A DNA stretch of 45,384 nt from Candidatus Omnitrophota bacterium (GTDB lineage Bacteria; Omnitrophota; Gorgyraeia; Zapsychrales; Fredricksoniimonadaceae). Under the pieces are notes generated by a model. The model did not search any database. It was not told where the DNA came from and was given only the letters and a program-made list of their open reading frames with translations. The position numbers and the translations under genes are program-made. Positions 1 through 6,353 of this stretch are shown here, in pieces; position 1 is the stretch's first letter, and the number at the start of each line of letters is the position of its first letter. The stretch is from positions 122,672 to 168,055 of the forward strand of contig CAJARJ010000013.1 of NCBI GenBank assembly GCA_903944345.1, written 5' to 3'.

Positions 1-366
1 AATCCCGAGAGTCTCCAGCCCCAGAAAAGCTTCATCAATCGAATAAACCTCCTGATCCGGACTAAACCGGCCCAGCGTTTCCATCACGCGCCGGGAGAGG
101 TCTCCGTAAAGAGCAAAGTTGGCTGATAAGGCGATAACCCCCTTCTCTTTAAGCAGATGCCGCCATTGAAAAAAAGGCTGCCCCATCTTGATGCCAAGGG
201 CTTTGGCCTCGTTTGAGCGAGCCACAGCACACCCGTCATTGTTAGAAAGAACCACGACCGGCTTTCCCGCCAGGGAAGGATTTATCACACGCTCGCAACT
301 GGCAAAGAAATTATTACAGTCCACCAGCCCGAAAATCTTGCGACTAGGAGAAAGAACGAATGGCAT
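1..366 (-). CDS. umuC: UmuC, DNA polymerase V catalytic subunit (5' part only)
   Basis: Y-family translesion DNA polymerase, the catalytic subunit of Pol V in SOS mutagenesis. The 122 visible codons stay open to the window edge; a full UmuC is about 420 aa. The N-terminal motif LVDCNNFFASCERV (catalytic Asp near residue 16), the motif SNNDGCAVARSNEAK and the palm motif YSIDEAF (residues 108-114, catalytic D111/E112) are intact. I chose the ATG at 366, nine codons before the conserved IFGLVDCNN; it overlaps the end of the shortened umuD by 23 nt, as expected for a umuDC operon. The rest of the gene lies outside the window, so whether it is functional cannot be judged. Confidence 0.93.
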   Translation of the reverse strand, partial: MPFVLSPSRKIFGLVDCNNFFASCERVINPSLAGKPVVVLSNNDGCAVARSNEAKALGIKMGQPFFQWRHLLKEKGVIALSANFALYGDLSRRVMETLGRFSPDQEVYSIDEAFLGLETLGI

Positions 367-526
367 GAATGACCACTCCCCTAACCCGGACAAAGAAATT
401 CGATGCCGGATGCCGGATCAAATACTTGTTAAGATCGACAGTTTGCTCAAGAAAATCATCAGCAGGCGAAGAGAACCCGGCAGAAACAGATGCACTAAAA
501 AGCGGCGGGTAGATGATTTTTTGCAT
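344..526 (-). pseudogene. umuD: UmuD with internal in-frame deletion
   Basis: UmuD is the LexA-like Ser-Lys self-cleaving accessory protein of Pol V, normally about 140 aa. This 60-aa frame keeps the family N-terminus (SAGFSSPADDFLEQ, DLNKYLIRHPASNFFVRV) and then jumps to the family C-terminus (GVVIHAIRSF, compare GVVTHVIH in E. coli UmuD). About 75 codons carrying the catalytic Ser and Lys and most of the dimer fold are missing, while the reading frame is preserved. The cleavage-site region (SAGF) remains. The ATG at 526 has no Shine-Dalgarno and lies 6 nt after a -10 box. It is probably non-functional as a protease; whether the peptide has any role is unknown. Confidence 0.85.
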
Positions 527-532
527 ACCCAC

Positions 533-561
533 TATATACCACACAAAAGAGCGCATGTAAA
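533..561 (-). promoter_or_regulatory. sigma70-like promoter of umuDC
   Basis: On the minus strand, TTTACA (556-561), a 17-nt spacer and TATATA (533-538). The -10 ends 6 nt before the ATG at 526, so the predicted transcript would be leaderless. No clear LexA box of the E. coli type is visible. Confidence 0.6.
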
Positions 562-576
562 TGCAGGATTTAATTG

Positions 577-693
577 GTGACACACAGAATTGTTTATTAA
601 CATTCTTTACATCTGTTTAAGGCCTCTTCCAGATTAGGTTTTGACGACAGAAAAATATGTCACTGAATGTCAGAAAACAATTCTGTGTGTCAC
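577..693. repeat. REPIN-like element, diverged interior
   Basis: Left arm GTGACACACAGAATTGTTT at 577-595, extended to about 612 by AT-rich sequence ending TTTACAT. Inverted right arm at 667-693 (ATGTCAGAAAAC...GTGTCAC). The interior of about 54 nt differs from the short 59-nt copies further right. Confidence 0.85.
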
Positions 694-703
694 CGATTAT
701 TTT

Positions 704-727
704 GCTGAAAACAATTCTGTGTGTCAC
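704..727 (-). repeat. solo REP arm at the end of relE
   Basis: An extra arm in the same orientation as the right arm of the preceding element. Its outer end, read on the minus strand as AATTAGTGACACAC, supplies the TAG stop of the neighbouring toxin gene. Confidence 0.8.
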
Positions 728-996
728 TAATTCTTCGAACGTTCCAGTTTCTTATAAACCTCGTCGTCATTGCGTTTATCAATCAACGCAATCCTCAGAA
801 TATTGTCTTCAATACGATAAACGATGCGGTATTCTCCCGCATCAACCCGCATAAAAGGATATCCGCGTAAAGGCCGGGCATCGCCTGGTTTGGGGTCATC
901 CATTAAATCAAGAATTTTTCTGCCAATCTGACGAAACTGTTTTGCGTCTAATTGATCCAGAAAATTTTTGGCCTGGCGGGTGATATCAAGAAGCAT
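727..996 (-). CDS. RelE/ParE-family toxin
   Basis: An 89-aa toxin of the RelE/ParE fold. Seen: the N-terminal helix LLDITRQAKNFLDQLDAKQF, the region PLRGYPFMRVDAGEYRIVYRI (typical RelE beta-hairpin with an Arg-x-x-Tyr core) and a basic C-terminus. It follows the Phd-type antitoxin gene with a 1-nt gap, the usual antitoxin-toxin operon order. Its last codon and TAG stop coincide with the outer end of a REP arm, so the C-terminus may have been set by the repeat. RelE-type mRNA interferases and ParE-type gyrase poisons cannot be separated by sequence alone here. Confidence 0.88.
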   Translation of the reverse strand: MLLDITRQAKNFLDQLDAKQFRQIGRKILDLMDDPKPGDARPLRGYPFMRVDAGEYRIVYRIEDNILRIALIDKRNDDEVYKKLERSKN

Positions 997-997
997 A

Positions 998-1234
998 TTA
1001 CCGGGAGTTCAGAAAGTCCGAAGACAATTTTTGTCCTATATATCCCGACTGCTCGGCCCCCAGAGCTTTTTGAGCCAACATAGCGTCTTCCAGATTCGAC
1101 AAACGCTCATACTCCTTTATTGAAAGCATGACCGCCACAGAACGGCCTGTCTTCTGAATAAAGAGCGGCTTTTGCATAGCCTCTTCCAGGCATTGGCCAA
1201 AATGATTTTTTACTTCAGTAGCACTGACAACCAT
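998..1234 (-). CDS. Phd/YefM-family antitoxin
   Basis: A 78-aa antitoxin. The N-terminal Phd/YefM DNA-binding motif is seen in VSATEVKNHFGQCLEEAMQK, followed by PLFIQKTGRSVAVMLSIKEYERL, characteristic of the family. It should neutralise the toxin encoded 1 nt downstream and autorepress the operon. The ATG at 1234 is preceded by a good Shine-Dalgarno (GGAAGG) and by a consensus promoter, so this module, unlike several neighbours, has a normal leader. Confidence 0.92.
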   Translation of the reverse strand: MVVSATEVKNHFGQCLEEAMQKPLFIQKTGRSVAVMLSIKEYERLSNLEDAMLAQKALGAEQSGYIGQKLSSDFLNSR

Positions 1235-1260
1235 GCCACACCTTCCTTTCCGTTACAGAA

Positions 1261-1289
1261 AGTATATTCGATTTAGTCAAAATAGTCAA
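1261..1289 (-). promoter_or_regulatory. promoter of Phd/RelE module
   Basis: On the minus strand, TTGACT (1284-1289), 17 nt, TATACT (1261-1266), followed by a leader with GGAAGG before the ATG at 1234. TTGACT occurs twice (also 1275-1280), giving a short direct repeat that could be an operator. Confidence 0.65.
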
Positions 1290-1347
1290 TATGTCCATTT
1301 TAGCTAATACCCTGCAATCGTTGCTTTGTCAAACGTGGAAATCACTA

Positions 1348-1392
1348 CAGGCCCGGCTTTTTGCGCTGTCCGCGGAAGGCTTTCCTGAAAAC
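1348..1392. repeat. second repeat family (R2), copy 1
   Basis: Shares GCTTTTTGCGCTG and CGCGGAAGGCTTT with copies near 2017-2056, 4151-4193 and 5083-5122. It abuts a REP half-arm. Function unknown. Confidence 0.7.
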
Positions 1393-1407
1393 AATTCTGT
1401 GTGTCAC
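1384..1407 (-). repeat. solo REP arm downstream of higA
   Basis: Copy of the arm GAAAACAATTCTGTGTGTCAC on the plus strand, truncated on its inner side where it meets the R2 repeat. The higA stop lies 4 nt from its outer end. Confidence 0.8.
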
Positions 1408-1410
1408 CGA

Positions 1411-1713
1411 TTATTTCACAGCACTGCAAGCATGGACTTCTCTGGCGATCCTGGATCCAACCTGAACCCTCTCAACATCCAGATCATAAGATGACTGAAG
1501 ATTCATCCAAAACTGAGGTGATGTCTTAAAATATGTCGCCAAGCGCAGGGCGGTATCGGCGGTCACGCGACGCTTTCTTAAAACGATCTCATTTATTCTT
1601 CGCGGGGGAACTCCAAGGTCGCGGGCGATCTGGTTCTGACTGAGCGCAAGAGGTTTCATAAAGTCCTCACTTAACACATCGCCAGGGTGGACAGGTTCCA
1701 ATTTCTTATTCAT
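1411..1713 (-). CDS. higA: HigA-family antitoxin (XRE HTH)
   Basis: A 100-aa antitoxin of the HigA/VapI type. Seen: HPGDVLSEDFMKPLALSQ, the XRE helix-turn-helix QIARDLGVPPRRINEIVLRK, and RVTADTALRLATYFKTSPQF with FWMNLQSSYDL, which is diagnostic of HigA. It lies 13 nt downstream of a higB reading frame that is broken, so it is probably an orphan antitoxin that may still bind the palindrome in front of higB. The TAA stop sits 3 nt from a REP arm. Confidence 0.92.
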   Translation of the reverse strand: MNKKLEPVHPGDVLSEDFMKPLALSQNQIARDLGVPPRRINEIVLRKRRVTADTALRLATYFKTSPQFWMNLQSSYDLDVERVQVGSRIAREVHACSAVK

Positions 1714-1726
1714 ATAAGCCTACCTT

Positions 1727-1916
1727 TCAATGATAATCAACGATCTCAACTTCATATGCATGATTTTCTAACCATTCAAAACAAATGCGCCACTGGTCAT
1801 TTATTCGAATACTATGCTGTCCCTGCCTCTTCCCTTTTAGTCTCTCAAGGCGTTTGCCTCGAAAACACTATATGAAATACTTTCTCAGTCTCTTTGCAGG
1901 CAAATGTTTTAATCAC
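1727..1916 (-). pseudogene. higB: HigB toxin with internal deletion
   Basis: The HigB mRNA interferase is about 92 aa. The first part is recognisable from the GTG at 1916 (IKTFACKETEKVF, then FSRQ) and runs into a stop. A second frame then gives the family C-terminus (RLERLKGKRQGQHSIRI, NDQWRICFEW, EVEIVDYH) with its natural TGA at 1727. About 35 middle codons are missing and the frame is shifted at the junction, so no full toxin can be made. Both ends, the promoter and the antitoxin gene remain. Confidence 0.85.
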
Positions 1917-1922
1917 GGAAAC

Positions 1923-1951
1923 AGTATATAACGCATGACGTTATATGTCAA
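1923..1951 (-). promoter_or_regulatory. higBA promoter with palindromic operator
   Basis: On the minus strand, TTGACA (1946-1951), 17 nt, TATACT (1923-1928). An inverted repeat ATATAACG-5 nt-CGTTATAT (1926-1946) fills the spacer, a likely HigA operator. The -10 ends 6 nt before the GTG at 1916, implying a leaderless transcript. Confidence 0.7.
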
Positions 1952-1980
1952 GATTTGACGTGAGAAGCTGTGGGAATAGC

Positions 1981-2056
1981 TAAAACGCCGGGCCGCCGGA
2001 CAGCGAACCAAAGGGGTTCAGGCCGGCTTTTTGCGCTGGTCGCGGAAGGCTTTTGC
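1981..2056. repeat. R2 repeat, copy 2 (long form)
   Basis: Resembles 5041-5122 over about 75 nt (AAAACRCCGGG, CCGGACAGCG, TTCAGGCC, TTTTTGCGCTGGTC), with one internal 'gacagcg' duplication in the other copy. Confidence 0.65.
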
Positions 2057-2082
2057 AAGCGACTGGTGAAGGATGGGAGGAA

Positions 2083-2109
2083 ATGTCAGAAAACAATTCT
2101 GTGTGTCAC
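2083..2109 (-). repeat. solo REP arm downstream of the U32 gene
   Basis: ATGTCAGAAAAC...GTGTCAC on the plus strand, 27 nt. The outer end points to the 3' end of the U32 gene about 34 nt away. Confidence 0.85.
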
Positions 2110-2142
2110 CAATTATTTCTTGACCGGAATACGCATCCCCGC

Positions 2143-3420
2143 TCATGGCAAACGCTCCCTGAGCACAGCAAACTCCCCCGGCGGTTCAGCGCACGCGATC
2201 CAGCAAAAATGCAATCCGCCGTGGATCACGTCCACCGGTTCCTGCTTATCGTTAAATAACGCGTCCACGGCAAGCGTAACATCCCCCTTGGGCAGGCAGA
2301 GCTCATATACCCCGCCTTGCCGAATGGGATTACGCGGTTCCACCTTCATCAGCTTCTTGTCCGGATCATAGCCCCGCACAATACCCGTAAACCGGTAAAG
2401 CAAAGACAAAGACGCGCCCGAATCGTAATTGAGCGCCCCGGCCCCCGGGTTCCCGTTTAGAAAACCGGTAGTAAGCCCGCGATTGGACGTGGCAAAAACT
2501 TCCTTTAAGCCTTGCGGGTCAAAAGGGCGTCCGGCTTGCAGATCATCGATCGCCTGACGGTACGCCCGCGCGATCATGGCCACATAATACACCGACTTGG
2601 AGCGGCCCTCGACCTTGAAACTATTAAGCCCGGCCGCAGCCAGTTCGTTCAAATGTTCGATCAGACACAAGTCCCGCGCGTTCATCAAATACGTTCCGTG
2701 CTCATCCTCGTCGATCGGCAGCATCTCGCCCGGCCGTTCGGCTTCTTCCAGATAAAACTCGCCGACCAAAGGAGCCGCTTCCCTCTCGGGCTCGGCGTTC
2801 TTATGCACCTTGTACTGCCAGCGACAGGAGTTGGCACACGTTCCCTGATTCGAATCCCGGCCCACCATATAACTCGATATCAAACAGCGCCCCGAATACG
2901 CAATACAAATAGCGCCGTGCACGAACGCCTCCAGCTCAATATCCGGACAATGCTCGCGGATCACCTTGATCTCGTGCACATTGAGTTCCCGCGACAGAAT
3001 GATCCGCCGCACGCCCATTTTCTGCCAAAAGGCGGCCGCGGCATAATTTAGCGTATTGGCCTGCACCGACAAGTGAATGATCTCTTTAGGATAATTCTCG
3101 CGCATGAGCATGATCAGACCCGGATCGGACATAATCCAGGCATCCGGCCGGCACAACTGCAAAAGCTCACCGATATACTTGATGCAAGGCAGCACTTTAC
3201 TGTTGTGAGAGAAAATATTGGCCGTAACATAAGCTTTTTTACCAAGGCGGCGGACGTAATGAACGGCTTCCGCCACCTGTTCCAGCGTTTTAAACCCGTT
3301 CTCGCGCGCCCGCAGGGAAAAACGGGGTATTCCCAAATAAACCGCATCGGCACCGAACGCACAAGCAAAGCGCAGCTTTTCCAGATCTCCGGCGGGCAGT
3401 AAAAGTTCTACGTTCTTCAC
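2143..3420 (-). CDS. trhP: U32-family protein, TrhP-like tRNA hydroxylation factor
   Basis: A 425-aa protein with the complete U32 signature EAFVHGAICIAYSGRCLIS, plus LLLPAGDLEKL at the N-terminus, SVQANTLNYAAAAFW, GTCANSCRWQYKV (Fe-S cysteines with the signature Cys residues) and GLNSFKVEGRSKS. In E. coli, TrhP uses prephenate in the formation of 5-hydroxyuridine at tRNA position 34; the paralogue UbiU/V type is shorter. I use the GTG at 3420 rather than an upstream ATG because the family begins at VELLLPAG and an extended -10 (TGATATAAT) lies 7 nt before the GTG, so the longer start would precede the transcript. It is the only housekeeping gene in the left mosaic. Confidence 0.85.
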   Translation of the reverse strand: MKNVELLLPAGDLEKLRFACAFGADAVYLGIPRFSLRARENGFKTLEQVAEAVHYVRRLGKKAYVTANIFSHNSKVLPCIKYIGELLQLCRPDAWIMSDPGLIMLMRENYPKEIIHLSVQANTLNYAAAAFWQKMGVRRIILSRELNVHEIKVIREHCPDIELEAFVHGAICIAYSGRCLISSYMVGRDSNQGTCANSCRWQYKVHKNAEPEREAAPLVGEFYLEEAERPGEMLPIDEDEHGTYLMNARDLCLIEHLNELAAAGLNSFKVEGRSKSVYYVAMIARAYRQAIDDLQAGRPFDPQGLKEVFATSNRGLTTGFLNGNPGAGALNYDSGASLSLLYRFTGIVRGYDPDKKLMKVEPRNPIRQGGVYELCLPKGDVTLAVDALFNDKQEPVDVIHGGLHFCWIACAEPPGEFAVLRERLP

Positions 3421-3427
3421 GGGAATG

Positions 3428-3436
3428 ATTATATCA
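3428..3436 (-). promoter_or_regulatory. extended -10 promoter of the U32 gene
   Basis: TGATATAAT on the minus strand, with no good -35. It ends 7 nt before the GTG at 3420, again predicting a leaderless mRNA. Confidence 0.55.
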
Positions 3437-3538
3437 CACCAAACCGCCCATCCAGTTTTGACCGGCATCATCGCGCCTGCGGCGCTCGTCTGCGGCCTTC
3501 AGGTTATGAGAGGTCTACACGGTATTCACAGCTAATTG

Positions 3539-3597
3539 GTGACACACAGAATTGTTTATTATGGCACTTAATGTCAGAAAACAATTCTGTGTGTCAC
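3539..3597. repeat. 59-nt REPIN-like inverted pair
   Basis: Perfect 19-bp arms GTGACACACAGAATTGTTT / complement around a 21-nt centre containing ATTATGGCACT. Nearly identical to 4206-4264 and 6354-6412. On the right a partial echo of its outer edge (CACCGATTATT) continues into the next gene end. Confidence 0.93.
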
Positions 3598-3607
3598 CAA
3601 TTATTAA

Positions 3608-3826
3608 TCACCGATTATTAAACAACGATGTTATCTGATCCGCGCCAAGATAATCAGAAGCGGCGCCTTCTTTAAGGCGCTTGATAACCCCGATATCACG
3701 CAAATCTTCCAATTTCTCAACGATTAATTCCTTGATACAACTGGAGAAATCAGTACGATAGTAATCAAGCATTACCTTGAGCATGCCTTCCTCTTCTTTA
3801 TTGAATCGAACAGTTTTTACACTCAT
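3608..3826 (-). CDS. RHH-type antitoxin of RelB-like module
   Basis: A 72-aa protein beginning SVKTVRFNKEEEGMLKVML, typical of the small ribbon-helix-helix RelB/DUF6290 antitoxins (beta strand plus two helices), with an acidic/amphipathic C-terminal half. It follows the toxin gene and overlaps it by 4 nt (toxin-first order). Its TGA stop lies in a partial duplicate of the REP outer edge (TCGGTGA), so the last residues NNR may derive from the repeat. Confidence 0.8.
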   Translation of the reverse strand: MSVKTVRFNKEEEGMLKVMLDYYRTDFSSCIKELIVEKLEDLRDIGVIKRLKEGAASDYLGADQITSLFNNR

Positions 3827-4086
3827 TTGTATATTCCTCCTCTTGAACCGATATCTTCCACATAAATATTCTGATCATCCATATGAAAAAGCGCCCTGTA
3901 AGTGCGAACGCGAAGCCGATAATAAACGTACGAACCTTTATTAACCAGCTTCTTGATGTCGAACAACCGGAAATTTCTGTTTCGGGCAAAGCTTTCAAAC
4001 GCGTCCTTGAAGTCAACCCAAACCTCTTCAGGGATTCTGTGCCGCTCAACATCTTTGGCGATCTTTTTACTGTATAAAACGCGCAT
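3823..4086 (-). CDS. RelE-family toxin
   Basis: An 87-aa basic protein. Seen: VLYSKKIAKDVERHRIPEEV, the core FRLFDIKKLVNKG, and SYVYYRLRVRTYRALFHMD with EDIGSRGGIYK, matching the RelE mRNA-interferase fold (Tyr/Arg-rich strand). The overlapping downstream gene encodes the antitoxin. The ATG at 4086 has no Shine-Dalgarno and sits 6 nt after a -10 box, suggesting a leaderless first cistron. Two shorter overlapping frames on both strands are shadows. Confidence 0.86.
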   Translation of the reverse strand: MRVLYSKKIAKDVERHRIPEEVWVDFKDAFESFARNRNFRLFDIKKLVNKGSYVYYRLRVRTYRALFHMDDQNIYVEDIGSRGGIYK

Positions 4087-4092
4087 GATTAA

Positions 4093-4121
4093 ATTGTATT
4101 ACATTGTATTTGTTATGTCAA
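4093..4121 (-). promoter_or_regulatory. promoter of RelE/RHH module
   Basis: TTGACA (4116-4121), 17 nt, TACAAT (4093-4098) on the minus strand; the -10 ends 6 nt before the ATG at 4086. ATACAAT occurs twice in tandem (about 4093-4109), a possible operator. Confidence 0.7.
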
Positions 4122-4150
4122 GCTTTGCCGCATACCGCAGGCTTTCGGGG

Positions 4151-4193
4151 GTCAGTCCCGGCATTTTTCGCTGGTCGCGGAAGGCTTCCTGAA
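4151..4193. repeat. R2 repeat, copy 3
   Basis: GTCAGTCCCGGC, TTTTTCGCTGGTCGCGGAAGG, most diverged at its left end. Lies between the RelE module promoter and the next REPIN. Confidence 0.65.
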
Positions 4194-4205
4194 AGGTGCT
4201 GAAAG

Positions 4206-4264
4206 GTGACACACAGAATTATTTATTATGGCACTGAATGTCAGAAAACAATTCTGTGTGTCAC
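4206..4264. repeat. 59-nt REPIN-like inverted pair
   Basis: Same size and centre as the copy at 3539; one base differs in the left arm (GAATTATTT). The outer edge CACCAATTATT is partly repeated immediately to the right (4265-4283). Confidence 0.93.
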
Positions 4265-4291
4265 CAATTATTCTCACCAATTATTCCCTTC

Positions 4292-4597
4292 TCAAACCAG
4301 GGCCGCCACCTGATCAAAGCTTTCATCAGGGATCAACATGACATGGCAACGAACTGCTTTTGCGGCCTTAATAATGGAAGAGATCTTCGGGTCATGGGAC
4401 GTACTCTCTGTCCTGGCGACATGAGGCTGAAGGACTTTCATTTTCAGTGCAATATCCCGCTGAGAAAGATTTCTCCGCCTGCGCATCACGGCCAATTGAG
4501 TGGACAATGGCAACTCAGCAAAAGCTTTGGCATGAGCCTTGGCTGCCTTGGGATTGCCAGCCAATATTTCCTGTAAATGTTTATCAAATGTTTTCAT
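4292..4597 (-). CDS. XRE-family antitoxin (HigA-like)
   Basis: A 101-aa protein with a central helix-turn-helix (VMRRRRNLSQRDIALKMKV, QPHVARTESTSHDPKISSI) in the arrangement of antitoxins paired with Gp49-like HigB toxins: an N-terminal alpha segment, HTH in the second half, and the ending CHVMLIPDE. It overlaps the toxin gene by 14 nt and is encoded second. The TGA stop lies 27 nt from the REPIN. Confidence 0.87.
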   Translation of the reverse strand: MKTFDKHLQEILAGNPKAAKAHAKAFAELPLSTQLAVMRRRRNLSQRDIALKMKVLQPHVARTESTSHDPKISSIIKAAKAVRCHVMLIPDESFDQVAALV

Positions 4598-4934
4598 TTT
4601 TCAGAACCTCCTTGAATCTTTTCTTTGCTAAAACCAAGTCGTCTTTAGGCGTCTTGGCACTTTTCTTCTCAATACTGTGCAAAAGCCAAGCGTTGCCTTG
4701 ATGCACAGCAAAGAATATTCTGTATTGAATCCCGTTATACAGCCGCTTTAACTCCCAAAGCTTATCCCCTAGCGGTCTAATTGTGATTTGCCGGGATCTG
4801 AGTCCTTCAGCTCCTAAAACTTCAAGATCAACAGCTAGACGAGCAAATGCTTCCGGCCGGATCTTCGCCAAGGAAGCAAAGTACTCTTTTACAGGACCAC
4901 TAGTGCCTTCTGGGTAATAAATAATATCAATCAT
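4584..4934 (-). CDS. HigB-like (phage Gp49-type) toxin
   Basis: A 116-aa toxin of the RelE superfamily, Gp49-like branch. Seen: YYPEGTSGPVKEYFASL, then IRPLGDKLWELKRLYNGIQY, RIFFAVHQGNAWLLHSIEKK and a Lys-rich C-terminus AKKRFKEVLK. The motif LWELR/K followed by YRIFF is typical of these toxins. It is the first gene of the pair and shares 14 nt with the antitoxin. The start ATG at 4934 is close to the promoter (9 nt after the -10). Confidence 0.88.
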   Translation of the reverse strand: MIDIIYYPEGTSGPVKEYFASLAKIRPEAFARLAVDLEVLGAEGLRSRQITIRPLGDKLWELKRLYNGIQYRIFFAVHQGNAWLLHSIEKKSAKTPKDDLVLAKKRFKEVLKNENI

Positions 4935-4943
4935 AACAGCCTA

Positions 4944-4971
4944 ATGATAACACATCTGTTATCAAATGCAA
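4944..4971 (-). promoter_or_regulatory. promoter/operator of Gp49-like module
   Basis: TTGCAT (4966-4971), 16 nt, TATCAT (4944-4949). A perfect palindrome TGATAACA-4 nt-TGTTATCA (4945-4964) covers the spacer and is a likely antitoxin operator. Confidence 0.7.
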
Positions 4972-5040
4972 GGAGAACGGAAATGTACCGTTCTTCTGCT
5001 CTGTCCCTTTTTGGGGACTGTCCCGTTCTCTGTTCTACCA

Positions 5041-5122
5041 CAAAACACCGGGGCACCGGACAGCGGACAGCGGACCAACGGGCTTCAGGCCTAGCTTTTT
5101 GCGCTGGTCACGCAAGGCTTTA
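5041..5122. repeat. R2 repeat, copy 4 (long form)
   Basis: Similar to 1981-2056. Here the repeat overlaps the 3' end of a small gene on the minus strand and encodes its last residues (about TGAC-CAGC-GCAAAAAGC-TAG), which suggests that R2 copies may be leftovers of that gene's 3' region. Confidence 0.65.
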
Positions 5123-5252
5123 CCGGTCTTCCGGCTCTGTCAAGCAAACCGATATCGTAAAGGAACTTGCGCGCTTTCTTTCGGTCTTTCCTGAAAACAG
5201 AAGCGGCTTTACGAATAGCCTGGAGTGTGGTTTTGTAGTCGCGTGCTGTCAT
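5091..5252 (-). CDS. small basic protein of unknown function
   Basis: A 53-aa frame starting at the ATG at 5252, preceded by a strong Shine-Dalgarno (GGAGGAGG, 6-7 nt upstream), so it is probably translated. The sequence is basic and mostly helical: MTARDYKTTLQAIRKAAS, KKARKFLYDIGLLDRAGRP. It resembles a type of short protein with a helix followed by 'FLxxxGLLDxxGRP', but I do not recognise a named family. The R2 repeat overlaps its last 10 codons. Confidence 0.55.
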   Translation of the reverse strand: MTARDYKTTLQAIRKAASVFRKDRKKARKFLYDIGLLDRAGRPVKPCVTSAKS

Positions 5253-5300
5253 GGCTACCTCCTCCAAAACCTTGAATTGCTGACAAAAGACCTATGAGTG

Positions 5301-6335
5301 TCATTCAGAAATTGAACATTTCATTCGCTTATACAAGTAGAATGACAAATGTATCGTGACTTCAGCAACGTCCAACAAAATCTTCTGAACAAAATCTTTG
5401 CGATCTACCAGCAAAACCTTCTTCAAATAATCAACTTCAACAGGGATAGTCTCGTCATAATGAACACCTTCCGTGTTTGCTACAAAGCCAATAAGATCTT
5501 TTAAAGTGAATGGTCGGGAACCGTTCTTTCGACGAAGAAAGAATACTTCCGACTCCAGACAATAACACAAATCTGAAAGCTTTTGAGAACGAACGATCTT
5601 CTCTATCGACAGCATCGGATCAAAAAGGGAAAGCTCCAAATCATCATTGAGAAAATCCGGGAGTTCGCACCTCAGAAAAGAAAAGACAGACAACGGGATC
5701 CGCGAAATACCCGCCAATCTTAATAACAATGGATTATACGTTGGTGTTCGATACTCCTCTTGATTTCTATAATACAAGAGAGCTCTTAGCTGACCCACGA
5801 GCGGAACCATTCGCTTTCTGTCCCCGGCAAGAACTGCCTTTCTGAAATCGATCAAGTTTTCAGTTGCTGAACGCAACTGAGAAAGCTGATCGTCTATGGA
5901 TATTGCAACTCTGTTATCTTTAAATGTTTGTGACAAAGAGAAGACCGCATACCTTTTACTTACATAATCCCGACAGGCTTCATCCACATCAGGGCAATCT
6001 ATGGATCTTACTACTGGCAGAGCGTCAACAACATCTTCCAGACTGACACTGCCAGTTATAATATGCTTCCCGTTTAAATAAAATTTGGCAGATTCACCGT
6101 TCTTCCAGGAGATACCCAATAAGAAAAGACCTTTCATTCCGACCGGGGCAACAATTATCGGAGTGGTGTACAAAAAAGCACATACTGACCCATCAAAAAA
6201 TCTGATAGTAATAGATCCGTTTTTATTGGCGCTCAAAGCATATGTCGGAGTCTTGCTAAGAAACTTTTCTTCCGAAACAGGCCAAGGTTCCGGGAATTTC
6301 ATTCGAAATAAAAAAGTCTTTTCGTCATTATTCAT
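5301..6335 (-). CDS. uncharacterised 344-aa protein
   Basis: Not recognised. The start ATG at 6335 gives NNDEKTFLFRMKFPEPW; an upstream in-frame ATG at 6362 lies inside the REPIN and would add nine repeat-encoded residues (starting MCHQ), which is unlikely but not excluded. No signal peptide or membrane segment is visible. The N-terminal half is beta-rich (SITIRFFDGSVCAFLY, IIVAPVGMKGLFLLGISW), which fits a concanavalin/laminin-G-like sandwich; the C-terminal half is helical and Leu-rich. Base use is similar to the neighbouring genes, but it stands alone between two repeats, as an accessory insertion would. Confidence 0.65.
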   Translation of the reverse strand: MNNDEKTFLFRMKFPEPWPVSEEKFLSKTPTYALSANKNGSITIRFFDGSVCAFLYTTPIIVAPVGMKGLFLLGISWKNGESAKFYLNGKHIITGSVSLEDVVDALPVVRSIDCPDVDEACRDYVSKRYAVFSLSQTFKDNRVAISIDDQLSQLRSATENLIDFRKAVLAGDRKRMVPLVGQLRALLYYRNQEEYRTPTYNPLLLRLAGISRIPLSVFSFLRCELPDFLNDDLELSLFDPMLSIEKIVRSQKLSDLCYCLESEVFFLRRKNGSRPFTLKDLIGFVANTEGVHYDETIPVEVDYLKKVLLVDRKDFVQKILLDVAEVTIHLSFYLYKRMKCSISE

Positions 6336-6353
6336 ATAATTTGATTTTGATTG

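Noticed and set aside
39-343. Plus-strand frame in 188-580
   Set aside because: Antisense to umuC/umuD, whose motifs are unmistakable.
3420-3471. Upstream ATG start (3471) for the U32 gene
   Set aside because: The additional residues are not family-like, and the extended -10 lies between this ATG and the conserved start.
4238-4576. Plus-strand frame starting MSENNSVCHQLF (also at 6386 and 43064)
   Set aside because: It starts in the REP arm by chance and then runs antisense through a well-supported minus-strand gene.
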